Source of the DNA: Flavivirga spongiicola
GTDB taxonomy: Bacteria; Bacteroidota; Bacteroidia; Flavobacteriales; Flavobacteriaceae
Assembly: GCF_030540825.1 (NCBI RefSeq)
Contig: NZ_JAUOEO010000001.1
Coordinates: 3,175,001-3,239,000, forward strand
Direction of reading: 5' to 3'
Length of the DNA: 64,000 bases
Positions 34,382 through 42,953 of the stretch are shown here, in pieces; the first letter of the stretch is position 1; each line of letters starts with the position of its first letter. Both the position numbers and the translations under genes were made by a program. The notes under the pieces were generated by a model that made no database searches, had not been told where the DNA came from, and saw only the letters and a program-made list of their open reading frames with translations.

Positions 34382-35694
34382 TAAAAAAACTTGTATTAGT
34401 TTTTATTGCAGTTTTTGCAATTCACAGTTACGGCCAAGAAGGAACGGCTTCTCCTTATTCTTTTTATGGTATTGGAAGTCTTAAATTTAAAGGCACCGTA
34501 GAAAATAGAAGTATGGGTGGTTTAAGTATTTATAGCGATAGTATTCATATTAATTTGCGTAATCCTGCTTCTTATGCAGGAAAAAATATACAATTTTTTA
34601 ATAATGAAAGTAGGCCTATAAAGTTTACGGTAGGAGGAAGTTATTCCAGTATAAACTTAAAAAGTGATTCTGGAACAGATAATACGTCATCGACTACTTT
34701 TGATTACCTAGCTTTATCTATACCAATGGGTAAATTTGGCTTTGGTTTTGGATTATTACCGTATACATCAGTTGGGTACAAGTTAGAGTCTTTAAACAGT
34801 AACGGGGATGTTGAAAATAGATTTAGAGGGCAAGGTGGCCTTAACAAAGCATTTTTTAGTTTAGGATACCAAATAATGGATGGGTTAAGTGTTGGTGTTG
34901 ATGCTCAATATAACTTTGGAAATATTCAAAATAGTACGGTTGAATACTTATATGATAGTGATGGCACTCAGCTTCAGTATCAGTCGCGGGAAAATAACAG
35001 ATCTGATTTAAGTGGTTTAAACTTTAGTTTGGGGTTATCTTATAAAAAGATGATAACTGAGAGTTTAGAGCTTTCTTCTGGCTTAACGTATACACCAGAA
35101 AGTGATTTAGTATCTAAAAACGTAAGATCATTTTCTGCTATAACAACTAATACATCCGGCCAAGAGTTTGAAGTTCCTGGTAGTAGAATAGAAACTGATT
35201 TAGAAGCTCTAGGGTTGTTAGAAACTGATTTGGTGTTGCCATCGAAGTTTTCGATAGGGGCTGGGATAGGAAAGCCAAGAAATTGGTTTGTTGGTGCTGA
35301 ATACAGCTCTCAAAAGACTAGTGATTTTTCAAATGAATTATATAGTAGTACAAGTGTTTCTACAACATATGAAGATGCTTCAACTTTTTCTTTAGGAGGA
35401 TTCTATATTCCGCAATATAATTCTTATACTAGTTACTTTAAAAGGGTTGTTTATAGAGCAGGAATACGCTATGAAAAAACAGGATTAAATATAAATAACG
35501 AATCAATAAATGAGTTTGGCATATCTTTTGGAGTAGGATTACCAGTAGGGAATCTTTTTTCTAACGCGAATTTAGGTTTTGAAGTCGGTAAACGAGGAAC
35601 AACCAATAGTTCTTTAATTCAAGAGGATTTTGTTAATTTCCGAATAAGTTTATCTCTAAACGATAGATGGTTTCAGAAAAGAAAGTATGACTAA
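34378..35694 (+). CDS. Outer-membrane beta-barrel protein, uncharacterised
   Basis: The protein has 438 residues with a Sec signal peptide ending near SYGQ. The rest alternates hydrophobic/polar residues with many Gly, Ser, Tyr and Asn, as in a beta-barrel (FGFGFGLLPYTSVGYKLESL, INEFGISFGVGLPVGNLF), and the last strand ends in RISLSLNDRWF. It resembles the flavobacterial outer-membrane proteins routinely encoded between coaX and the TPR/lptC genes, distantly like FadL-type barrels. Substrate or role is unknown. Proximity to lptC hints at envelope biogenesis, but this is inference. Confidence 0.7.
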   Translation: MIKKLVLVFIAVFAIHSYGQEGTASPYSFYGIGSLKFKGTVENRSMGGLSIYSDSIHINLRNPASYAGKNIQFFNNESRPIKFTVGGSYSSINLKSDSGTDNTSSTTFDYLALSIPMGKFGFGFGLLPYTSVGYKLESLNSNGDVENRFRGQGGLNKAFFSLGYQIMDGLSVGVDAQYNFGNIQNSTVEYLYDSDGTQLQYQSRENNRSDLSGLNFSLGLSYKKMITESLELSSGLTYTPESDLVSKNVRSFSAITTNTSGQEFEVPGSRIETDLEALGLLETDLVLPSKFSIGAGIGKPRNWFVGAEYSSQKTSDFSNELYSSTSVSTTYEDASTFSLGGFYIPQYNSYTSYFKRVVYRAGIRYEKTGLNINNESINEFGISFGVGLPVGNLFSNANLGFEVGKRGTTNSSLIQEDFVNFRISLSLNDRWFQKRKYD

Positions 35695-35712
35695 CAGCAT
35701 AAAATTATAATT

Positions 35713-37095
35713 ATGAAAACAAAAACTACATTATTATTCACATTATTATTTGTTGGCTTAAATATAGGTTTTGCACAACAAGATGAAGAGTGTATGACTA
35801 AGCTTTCTATTTTTCATGAGTATGTGAAAGCTAAAAATTATGATGCAGCTTATGAGCCGTGGATGGTAGTACGAAATAAATGTCCAAAATTTAATAATGC
35901 CATTTATATTGATGGTGAGAAAATTTTAAACCATAAAATTAAAAAGGCATCAGCTGTAGATAAAATAAATTATATTAATGATTTATTAAAATTATGGGAA
36001 GAAAGAACGATACATTTTGCAAGTAAGACCAAAAAAGGGGAGTATGCTGCTAAAGCGTGTCAATTGATGTATGACAATAGAAAAATATTAAATAAAACAG
36101 ATGAAGAGCTTTACGAGTGCTATGATGCTGCTTTTAAATTGGATAGAGCCACTTTTACTCATCCTAAAAGTTTATACACGTATTTTTCTTTAATGGTTGA
36201 TTTGTATGATGCAAAAAAGAAACCGGCTAAAGATTTATTTAATAAGTATGACGATGTTGTAGAGAAAGTTGAAGAGGAAGTAAAAAACTATTCAGAAAAA
36301 CTTAATAAGCTTATTGAAAAAGAAGATGCCGGTACTGAATTAACTAAAAAAGATGGTAAGTATAAAAAGTTTTATGAAAGTTATTTGAAAAATTACGACC
36401 TAATTTCTGGAAGTATTGACCAAAAACTAGGAGATAGAGCTAATTGTGAAAATTTAATTCCTTTATATAAGAAAGATTTTGAAGAGAATAAAAATAATGC
36501 AGTTTGGTTGCAAAGAGCAGCAGGAAAAATGTCTGAAAAGGAATGTACAGGTGATCCATTATTCTTTCAATTGGTTAATGCATACCATGAGTTAAGCCCA
36601 TCGGCTAATTCTGCTTATTACTTAGGGATATTAAAAGACAAGCAGAAAAAATCTAATGAAGCTATTAAGTTTTACGAGCAAGCCATTCGTTTAGAAACAG
36701 ATAACTTTAAAAAAGCAAAACTATATAATAGAATAGCTTTAAAACTAAAAGCAAAACGTAGTTATGGCAAAGCCAGAAATTATTTCAGACAAGCATTAAA
36801 GTTAAACCCATCAAACGGCCGTCCATATTTATCAATAGCTGCTATGTATGCTGCTAGTGCAAATAACTGCGGAACTACTAACTTTGATAAAAGAGCTGTA
36901 TATTGGTTAGCTGCAGACGAAGCAAGAAAAGCGGCGCGTGTAGATCCTACACAAAAGAAAAATTCTGCTAAATCGGTTGCTAATTATTTGGCAAAAGCAC
37001 CACAAAAAGCTGAGATTTTTAGTTCAGGTAGATCTGGGCAAGTCATAAAAATAGCTTGTTGGATTGGGGCTTCGGTTACAGTGCCAAAAATTTAA
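35713..37095 (+). CDS. Exported tetratricopeptide-repeat protein
   Basis: The protein has 460 residues with a Sec signal peptide (LNIGFAQ). Helical throughout; TPR-like repeats are clearest at about 300-385 (AYYLGILKDKQKKSNEAIKF, YNRIALKLKAKRSYGKARNY and FRQALKLNPSNGRPYLSIAA). Residues 190-260 are Lys/Glu-rich and look like a coiled coil. Its stop overlaps the lptC start (TAATG). TPR proteins in this position are common in flavobacteria and probably scaffold an envelope complex. No enzyme activity is predicted. Confidence 0.8.
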   Translation: MKTKTTLLFTLLFVGLNIGFAQQDEECMTKLSIFHEYVKAKNYDAAYEPWMVVRNKCPKFNNAIYIDGEKILNHKIKKASAVDKINYINDLLKLWEERTIHFASKTKKGEYAAKACQLMYDNRKILNKTDEELYECYDAAFKLDRATFTHPKSLYTYFSLMVDLYDAKKKPAKDLFNKYDDVVEKVEEEVKNYSEKLNKLIEKEDAGTELTKKDGKYKKFYESYLKNYDLISGSIDQKLGDRANCENLIPLYKKDFEENKNNAVWLQRAAGKMSEKECTGDPLFFQLVNAYHELSPSANSAYYLGILKDKQKKSNEAIKFYEQAIRLETDNFKKAKLYNRIALKLKAKRSYGKARNYFRQALKLNPSNGRPYLSIAAMYAASANNCGTTNFDKRAVYWLAADEARKAARVDPTQKKNSAKSVANYLAKAPQKAEIFSSGRSGQVIKIACWIGASVTVPKI

Positions 37096-37652
37096 TGAAC
37101 AAAGCACGTACATATAATATATTGAACATAGTCACAGTAATTATTACTGTGACTATGTTTTTTTCATGTAATGACAATTTTAATCAGGTACAAAAAATTG
37201 GTGTTTCGGAAAATGAACCTATTGGAATTGCTGAAAATATTAATTTAAAATATACAGACTCAGGTAGAGTGACAGCAAATCTTTTAAGCGCTAAAATGTT
37301 TGATTATTCGAATAGTGACTTTCCTTTTAACGAATTTACAGGGGGGATTACATTATATGTGTTCGATAAGGAAAATAAAAAAAGTACTGTGGTTTCAGAT
37401 TATGCGATAGTATATGATAAGACCGACCTTATAGATTTGCAGGGACATGTTGTTATTACCACGCATGATGGAAATGTTTTAAAGACAGAACAGTTATATT
37501 ATGACCAAAAAAGAGAATGGTTGTTTACTAATGTTCCCGTAGCGTTTACAACAAAACAAGATGTTATTAATGGCAACGGTTTTGACTCTAATTCAAAATT
37601 TACAAATGCCGAAGTACTAGAGGTAACTGGAATTATTTCGCTTGACGATTAA
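37095..37652 (+). CDS. lptC: LPS export protein LptC
   Basis: The protein has 185 residues from ATG 37095; a longer in-frame start lies inside the TPR gene and would add a polar tail ahead of the signal. The N-terminal hydrophobic stretch ends in FFSC, a lipobox-like site. The rest is a beta-jellyroll of the OstA/LptC type (SGRVTANLLSAKMFDY, then DLIDLQGHVVITTHDGNVL and LYYDQKREWLFTNVPV). LptC passes lipopolysaccharide from LptB2FG to LptA. The start codon shares a base with the preceding stop, indicating coupling. Confidence 0.85.
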   Translation: MNKARTYNILNIVTVIITVTMFFSCNDNFNQVQKIGVSENEPIGIAENINLKYTDSGRVTANLLSAKMFDYSNSDFPFNEFTGGITLYVFDKENKKSTVVSDYAIVYDKTDLIDLQGHVVITTHDGNVLKTEQLYYDQKREWLFTNVPVAFTTKQDVINGNGFDSNSKFTNAEVLEVTGIISLDD

Positions 37653-37686
37653 CGTTCTCTTACCAGAATTTCTTTTTCGATTTTAC

Positions 37687-37694
37687 TATCTTTG
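37687..37694 (+). promoter_or_regulatory. Possible Bacteroidota -7 box (TAnnTTTG)
   Basis: TATCTTTG fits the -7 consensus TAnnTTTG and lies 26 bases before the ATG of the small membrane protein. A clear TTG at -33 is not visible, so support is modest. It would give the next two genes their own promoter. Confidence 0.3.
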
Positions 37695-37720
37695 TTTAAT
37701 TAATTAACGATTCATAATCT

Positions 37721-37915
37721 ATGAAATATTCTAAGATTTTTCAATACGCCTATATCGTATTTGCAGCTTTGTTTATATACGATGCTATTGCAAAATATAT
37801 AAATACAGGTGAAATTGTATATCCTTCAATATTGCTAGCAGCCTTGGCAATTTTTATGTTTTTCTTTAGAAGCCGATTTAGCAAAAAGTTTGAAAATAAA
37901 GATAACTCAAAATAA
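37721..37915 (+). CDS. Small two-helix membrane protein
   Basis: The protein has 64 residues with two hydrophobic segments (about 8-24 and 35-50) and a charged C-terminal tail (RSRFSKKFENKDNSK). Its stop codon is directly followed by the ATG of the CBS-domain protein, so they are translated together. No known family was recognised. It may be an accessory subunit of that membrane protein; this is inference. Confidence 0.7.
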   Translation: MKYSKIFQYAYIVFAALFIYDAIAKYINTGEIVYPSILLAALAIFMFFFRSRFSKKFENKDNSK

Positions 37916-39205
37916 ATGAGCATTTATGCTATTATTATAATTGCATCATTAATTCTTTCTGCCTTTTTCTCAGGTATGGAGATTGCTTATGTGTCTTCAA
38001 ATAAAATTCATATTGAAATTGAAAAAAAACAAGCAGGTATATTTGCTAAAGTTTTAAGAAAACTTACTGCTAAACCTTCAAAGTTTATAGCCACCATGCT
38101 TATAGGTAATAATATAGCATTGGTTATATATGGGTTTTTTATGGGAGACTTGTTGGTAAATTGGTTTCAAACGATACTACCGACATCATATGGTTTTTTA
38201 AACTATATGTTAACCGATTTAAACTTACTAACACAAACCGTAATATCTACAATTATTATTTTAATAACTGCAGAGTTTTTGCCTAAAGTATTTTTTCAAA
38301 TTTACTCGAACACATTAATTAAAATCTTGGCAATTCCAGCCTATGTGTTCTATGTCTTATTCTCTTTTATATCAGATTTTGTTATTTGGATATCAGATTT
38401 TGTGCTTAAATATTTTTTTAAAACAGAAGGCGATCAAATACAATTAGCGTTTACAAAAGTAGAACTTGGTAATTATATAAGCGAACAAATGGAATCTGTT
38501 GAAGCACACGAGGAAGTTGATACAGAAATTCAAATTTTTCAAAATGCACTTGAATTTTCCGAAGTAAAAGCAAGAGAAGTCATGGTACCTCGTACCGAAA
38601 TTATAGCTGTAGAAATTAATGATTCTATTAAATCGCTTAACACGCTATTTACCGAAACAGGATGTACTAAAATATTGGTCTACAAAGAAACTATGGATGA
38701 TATTTTGGGATATGTGCACTCTTTTGAATTATTTAAAAAACCCAAGGATATTAAGTCCATGATGCTACCTGTTGAATTTGTACCTGAAACAGTACTTATA
38801 AAAGATGTATTGGGCGTGCTTACAAAAAAACGAAGAAGTATTGCGATTGTTTTAGATGAATATGGAGGCACATCGGGTATTATGACTGTTGAAGATATTG
38901 TTGAAGAACTGTTTGGTGAAATTGAAGATGAGCACGATACAGTAGATTTAATCGAAGAAGTTGTAGATGATGTTACGCATAAGTTTTCTGCACGTTTAGA
39001 GGTTGATTATATTAACGAAACTTATAAAATAAATTTACCTGAAAGTGAAAATTACGAAACACTTGGAGGTCTTATTGTTAATCATACCGAAGAGATTCCA
39101 GCTCAAAATGATATTGTAAAAATTGAGGCGTTTCAATTTACAATTTTAGAAGTATCAAATACTAAAATTGATATGGTAGAACTTAAACGTTTAGAAGAAG
39201 ATTGA
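37916..39205 (+). CDS. CNNM/CBS-domain hemolysin-family membrane protein
   Basis: The protein has 429 residues: an N-terminal CNNM (DUF21) membrane domain with about four helices (SAFFSGMEIAYVSSNKI, MLIGNNIALVIYG), a CBS pair (VMVPRTEIIAVEINDSIKSL, later VLTKKRRSIAIVLDEYGGTS) and a C-terminal CorC_HlyC domain (YETLGGLIVNHTEEIPAQND). Such proteins are involved in magnesium/cobalt homeostasis; the old name hemolysin is misleading. In flavobacteria GldE has the same architecture, so a gliding link cannot be excluded, but the location beside lptC and ppiD suggests the general family. Confidence 0.85.
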   Translation: MSIYAIIIIASLILSAFFSGMEIAYVSSNKIHIEIEKKQAGIFAKVLRKLTAKPSKFIATMLIGNNIALVIYGFFMGDLLVNWFQTILPTSYGFLNYMLTDLNLLTQTVISTIIILITAEFLPKVFFQIYSNTLIKILAIPAYVFYVLFSFISDFVIWISDFVLKYFFKTEGDQIQLAFTKVELGNYISEQMESVEAHEEVDTEIQIFQNALEFSEVKAREVMVPRTEIIAVEINDSIKSLNTLFTETGCTKILVYKETMDDILGYVHSFELFKKPKDIKSMMLPVEFVPETVLIKDVLGVLTKKRRSIAIVLDEYGGTSGIMTVEDIVEELFGEIEDEHDTVDLIEEVVDDVTHKFSARLEVDYINETYKINLPESENYETLGGLIVNHTEEIPAQNDIVKIEAFQFTILEVSNTKIDMVELKRLEED

Positions 39206-39351
39206 TTTGAAAAGAATCGTTCAAAGCTATCTACTGGAGTTTCATTTATAGTGTCTTTCCTATTAAAGTGAAAATCTGGAAGTTTAATACAATTAATGCA
39301 CCTTTCTGCTTTTATTATTAAATAGAAAATGGTATTTTCGCGCACGATATT

Positions 39352-39537
39352 TTGTCAATTATATCATTTCTATTTTGAAATCACCGTAAAAGAAAATGAT
39401 GATTTTTTATTTATTTAAAATAGAAAACTAAAGCATAGCCTTAGCTATGGTTTCTTTTTATATTGAAGAAGAAAGGAAAAAAGGCGTTTTATTACGGTAA
39501 TTTTAATGTGGAAATGATATTATAGTTATATTGACAA
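39352..39537. repeat. Palindromic element, copy 2 (GCATAGCCTTAGCTATGG core)
   Basis: Outer ends TTGTCAAT (39352) and ATTGACAA (to 39537), then TATCATTTC.. and ..GAAATGATA and CACCGTAA/TTACGGTAA arms form a large imperfect hairpin. The core hairpin at 39433-39450 matches the cores of copies 1 and 3. It fills most of the 384-base gap ahead of the PpiD-like gene; the remainder holds no feature I can name. Confidence 0.65.
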
Positions 39538-39589
39538 CTAACTTAACAAGCTAAACCCTAGCAAGGGGTTTTAAAAATTTAAATTACAA

Positions 39590-41713
39590 ATGGCAGTTTT
39601 AAATAAGATTAGACAACGCTCACTATTTTTAATATTAATAATAGCAATGGCGTTATTTTCTTTTGTATTAGCAGATTTATTTAAAAACAGTGATGCACTT
39701 ACTTCAAAATCACAAAATATTGTTGCTACTATAAATGGTAAAGATATTACACGTGAAGATTTCATGCAAAAAGTAGAAGCTGCACAAAGACAAGCTGGAC
39801 CAAATGCGACAAATACTCAAGTAATGAATAGAGTATGGGAGCAGGAAGTTAGAAAAGCGATCATGCAAACTCAATATGATGAGTTAGGTATTTCTGTTGA
39901 AAAAGATCAAATGAGAGATTTGTTAAAAACATCTTTGGCTACAAGTCCTGAGTTTTTAAACGAGGCAGGTCTTTTTGATGAGAATAAATTAAACGAATAC
40001 ATTGCCAATTTAAAAGAAACTTCTCAACAAGCTTATGCTAGCTGGATTAATTACGAAAAATCTGTTGCGGCAAGTGGACTACAACAGAATTATTTTAATT
40101 TAGTTAAAGCCGGTTTAACAGGTACTTTAGCTGAGGGCGAATTAGAACATAAATTAGAAGGTAATAAAGTTGATATCAAGTTTGTTCAAGTAGCTTATGC
40201 AGCTATTAAAGACAGTTTAGTTGAAGTTTCTAAATCTGATATTTCTAACTATATCAATAAAAATAAAAAAGAATACGAAGTTGATGCATCTAGAGATATT
40301 AAATTTATACAATTTAATGAAGTAGCATCTGTTGAAGATGAAAATGCTATTAAAGCAGAACTTAATGTTTATTTAAATGGCAGGTTTGTTGATGAGACTG
40401 GGAGAAAGGATACCATAGTTGCTTTTTCTAAAGTTAAGGATAACGAAGATTATATTAACACAAATTCAGATACTAAATTCGACAATCGCTTTGTGTTTAA
40501 GTCAGGATTGCCAACAGCTGTTGCAGATACTATTTATAATCTTGAAGTAGGAGGTGTTTACGGACCATATAAAGATAATGGTCATTTTAAAATATCTAAA
40601 GTAGTTGCTGTTAAACAAATTCCGGATTCAGTAAAAGTAAGGCACATTTTAATTCCTTTTATAGGATCTCAAAGTGCGGCTCCTGAGGTTACACAAACTG
40701 AAGCAGAAGCAAAAGTAACTGCCGATAGTTTATTAACGGTTATTAAATCTAATCGTTCTAAATTTCCAGAGTTAGTAAAGGAATTTTCTTCAGACAAAGG
40801 AAGTGTAGAAAAAGAAGGCCGTTACGATTGGCATCCTTATAACACCATGGTTTCGGAATTTAATGATTTTGAGTTTGAAGGTAAAACGGGAGATTTAGGT
40901 GTTGTTAAAACAGTTTTTGGATTTCACATTATAGAAATTGAAGGTCAGACAGATAAAATCAAAGCAGTACAAGTAGGAACCATAACTAGAAAGATAGAGC
41001 CATCTGAAGCAACGACTGCAAAAGTATTTAGAGATGCCTCAAACTTTGAAATTAAAGCAAGAGAAGGAGATTTTGAAGCATTAGCAAAAGAAGGGAGTTA
41101 TACTGTACGTCCTGTAAACGGTATTAAAGTTTTAGATGAGAGTATTCCGGGTGTTGGAAATCAAAGACCCATTGTGCGTTGGGCTTTTGAAGAAGATTTA
41201 GAAATTGGAGCTGTTAAACGTTTTAATATTCCTAATGGTTATGTGATTGCGCAGTTAGTTGCCCAGCACGAAGAAGGCTTAATGTCTGTTGAAGATGCTA
41301 CAGCTAAAGTATTGCCTCTTGTTAGAAAAGAAAAGAAGGCTAAAATGATTAGAGATAGAGTATCTGCTAAAACGCTTGAAGATTTAGCAACTGCTGAAAA
41401 TACAACCGTGAGATCTGCATCTGCAATAAACATGAAAAGCCCAACTATTTCGGGAGCAGGAAGAGAGCCTTTAGTTGTTGGAACTGCTTTTGGACTAAAT
41501 GAAGGAGAAACGTCAAAATTAATTGATGGAGAAAACGGTGTTTACATGATTCAAGTTACTAAAGTAACGCCAGCTGTAGAACTTGATAGTTACCAAGCTG
41601 CTGCAAATAGGGTAGAGCAACAAAAGATAAATGTTGTTAACTCGAAACTGTATAATGCTTTAAAAGAAGCTGCAGAAATTGAAGATAACAGAGCAAAAAC
41701 GCAAGTTCAATAA
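39590..41713 (+). CDS. PpiD-like peptidylprolyl isomerase/chaperone
   Basis: The protein has 707 residues: one N-terminal membrane helix (about 12-32, LFLILIIAMALFSFVLADL), a SurA_N-like helical chaperone region (about 45-180) and at least one parvulin domain (about 345-455, KVRHILIPFIGSQSA, SDKGSVEKEGRYDW and VVKTVFGFHIIEIEG). A degenerate second parvulin-like region follows. It should sit in the inner membrane facing the periplasm and assist outer-membrane protein folding. Length and order match flavobacterial PpiD. A terminator follows. Confidence 0.9.
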   Translation: MAVLNKIRQRSLFLILIIAMALFSFVLADLFKNSDALTSKSQNIVATINGKDITREDFMQKVEAAQRQAGPNATNTQVMNRVWEQEVRKAIMQTQYDELGISVEKDQMRDLLKTSLATSPEFLNEAGLFDENKLNEYIANLKETSQQAYASWINYEKSVAASGLQQNYFNLVKAGLTGTLAEGELEHKLEGNKVDIKFVQVAYAAIKDSLVEVSKSDISNYINKNKKEYEVDASRDIKFIQFNEVASVEDENAIKAELNVYLNGRFVDETGRKDTIVAFSKVKDNEDYINTNSDTKFDNRFVFKSGLPTAVADTIYNLEVGGVYGPYKDNGHFKISKVVAVKQIPDSVKVRHILIPFIGSQSAAPEVTQTEAEAKVTADSLLTVIKSNRSKFPELVKEFSSDKGSVEKEGRYDWHPYNTMVSEFNDFEFEGKTGDLGVVKTVFGFHIIEIEGQTDKIKAVQVGTITRKIEPSEATTAKVFRDASNFEIKAREGDFEALAKEGSYTVRPVNGIKVLDESIPGVGNQRPIVRWAFEEDLEIGAVKRFNIPNGYVIAQLVAQHEEGLMSVEDATAKVLPLVRKEKKAKMIRDRVSAKTLEDLATAENTTVRSASAINMKSPTISGAGREPLVVGTAFGLNEGETSKLIDGENGVYMIQVTKVTPAVELDSYQAAANRVEQQKINVVNSKLYNALKEAAEIEDNRAKTQVQ

Positions 41714-41735
41714 GAACTAAGAAATAAAGTTTAAA

Positions 41736-41763
41736 AAAGGTCTCGTTTTACGAGGCCTTTTTT
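41736..41763 (+). terminator. Terminator after PpiD-like gene
   Basis: AAAGGTCTCG and CGAGGCCTTT form a ten-base stem with a TTTTA loop and a T-run. Confidence 0.85.
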
Positions 41764-41847
41764 GTTTTTTACAAACCTTTTTTTTGGGTAATAGCTTGAA
41801 TTTAAATCATTTATGATTATTGTTGTTGTATGCGAAAGTTAATTAGG

Positions 41848-41965
41848 TGTCACCTTGAGCGCAGTCGAAAGGTCTTTAAGCCGTAAGTAATGATGAGGTT
41901 TTGACTTAACCTGTCATGATTGCTTCGCTCAGTATAAGTTAAAACCGAAAGGCTCGACCAGATTA
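41848..41965 (+). repeat. Dispersed CAGTCGA-type repeat, intergenic
   Basis: TGTCACCTTGAGCGCAGTCG and the following AAAGGT (41848-41873) is one copy of a repeat also seen at 54962, 54998 (inverted) and in coding DNA at 42700. A second related patch at 41918-41965 includes TGCTTCGCTCAG and CCGAAAGGCTCGACC. With the adjoining AT-rich DNA it fills the gap to the GYDIA kinase stop. Confidence 0.65.
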
Positions 41966-42017
41966 GATATGATTAATATGTTGAATAGAATAGATTAAAA
42001 TGAAAATCTACTCAGGA

Positions 42018-42953
42018 TTATAATACCATATCCGTATAACGAATTACAGTTTCAAAACCTTTTTGATTGAAATAAAGACTTGGGTTTTCTTTAGAAGTGG
42101 CTAAGATAAAATCACCTCCCCAAGCGCCAAGGCTTTTAATACTCCCTTTAAAATCGTTAAATAAAAGTGTTTTAATTGCTTTCTGCTTAGTTAGTTTGGA
42201 TATTATTTCTTCGTGTTGTATTAATAAGGTTTCAAAATCTTCTAAAGAGTTAGAGGTCATTATTTGTGAAGTGATATTGTTAATGTCCTCAATAACAGTT
42301 TTTAAATGCGCTTTATTGGCATTATAATGTTTAATACCTTCTCTGCTATTTTGTTTTTTATTCAAATACACAAAATATAAATGATCTTTAAAAGGAGGAT
42401 TGAAGTCTATGGGTTTACCGAATGGTCTACCATGTATTAATTGATAAGTAATAGGAGTGTTATGCTGCGCGCATGCAATATCATAACCACTACCCCCAAA
42501 AGTCATTTCTAATAACTTATATGCATCAACACCTGCCCATTGTGCTATATTATTTATTAATGTAGAAGAAGTCCCTAATCCCCAATGTCGAGGGAAGTCC
42601 AATTTAGTAGTAATTCTGAACCCGTTTTTAGTGTTTAAAAAATTAGGATTAAGTCGTTTTGCTGCATTTAAAATTTGAATAAGCCTTTCAGAAACGGTAT
42701 TGTCATTTCGAACCTTTCGGCTTCGCTCAAGATAAACTCCGTGAGAAATCTCATTATTTGTAATTTTAAAAGTTGTTTCAAACCAAACGGTCTCATTGTC
42801 ATCTAAACTTGTCCACCCAAGTATAGGTTCGGTAATGATTTCAATTTGCATAGATTGTCCGTATTTTGTTGGAACAGCTAATGAAAGTGCACCGTCAAGA
42901 ACTGTATATTCCCCAGTAAGTAAAAGTTTTCCGTTACTGTAGTAAGACTTCAT
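42018..42953 (-). CDS. GYDIA-family GHMP kinase
   Basis: The protein has 311 residues. GHMP-kinase landmarks: KLLLTGEYTVLDGALSLAVP at the N-terminus, HWGLGTSSTLINNIAQW (ATP loop), and GGSGYDIACAQ, the motif that names the family. It starts directly at the HMG-CoA reductase stop (TAAATG), so it belongs to the mevalonate branch of isoprenoid synthesis; the exact phosphorylation step is not certain. Unusual: residues around HGVYLERSRKVRND are encoded by a dispersed DNA repeat (42700-42744) and appear to be an in-frame insertion. Confidence 0.85.
   Translation of the reverse strand: MKSYYSNGKLLLTGEYTVLDGALSLAVPTKYGQSMQIEIITEPILGWTSLDDNETVWFETTFKITNNEISHGVYLERSRKVRNDNTVSERLIQILNAAKRLNPNFLNTKNGFRITTKLDFPRHWGLGTSSTLINNIAQWAGVDAYKLLEMTFGGSGYDIACAQHNTPITYQLIHGRPFGKPIDFNPPFKDHLYFVYLNKKQNSREGIKHYNANKAHLKTVIEDINNITSQIMTSNSLEDFETLLIQHEEIISKLTKQKAIKTLLFNDFKGSIKSLGAWGGDFILATSKENPSLYFNQKGFETVIRYTDMVL
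42700..42744 (-). repeat. Dispersed repeat inside GYDIA kinase reading frame
   Basis: Read on the minus strand it is CTTGAGCGAAGCCGAAAGGT followed by TCGAAATGACA, the same family as TGTCACCTTGAGCGCAGTCG at 41848. It is translated in frame as about 14 extra residues between the NNEIS and NTVSERL segments of the kinase. Confidence 0.6.

Noticed and set aside
37056..37094. Longer LptC start inside the TPR gene
   Set aside because: It adds a polar tail before the lipobox signal; the TAATG junction start is better.
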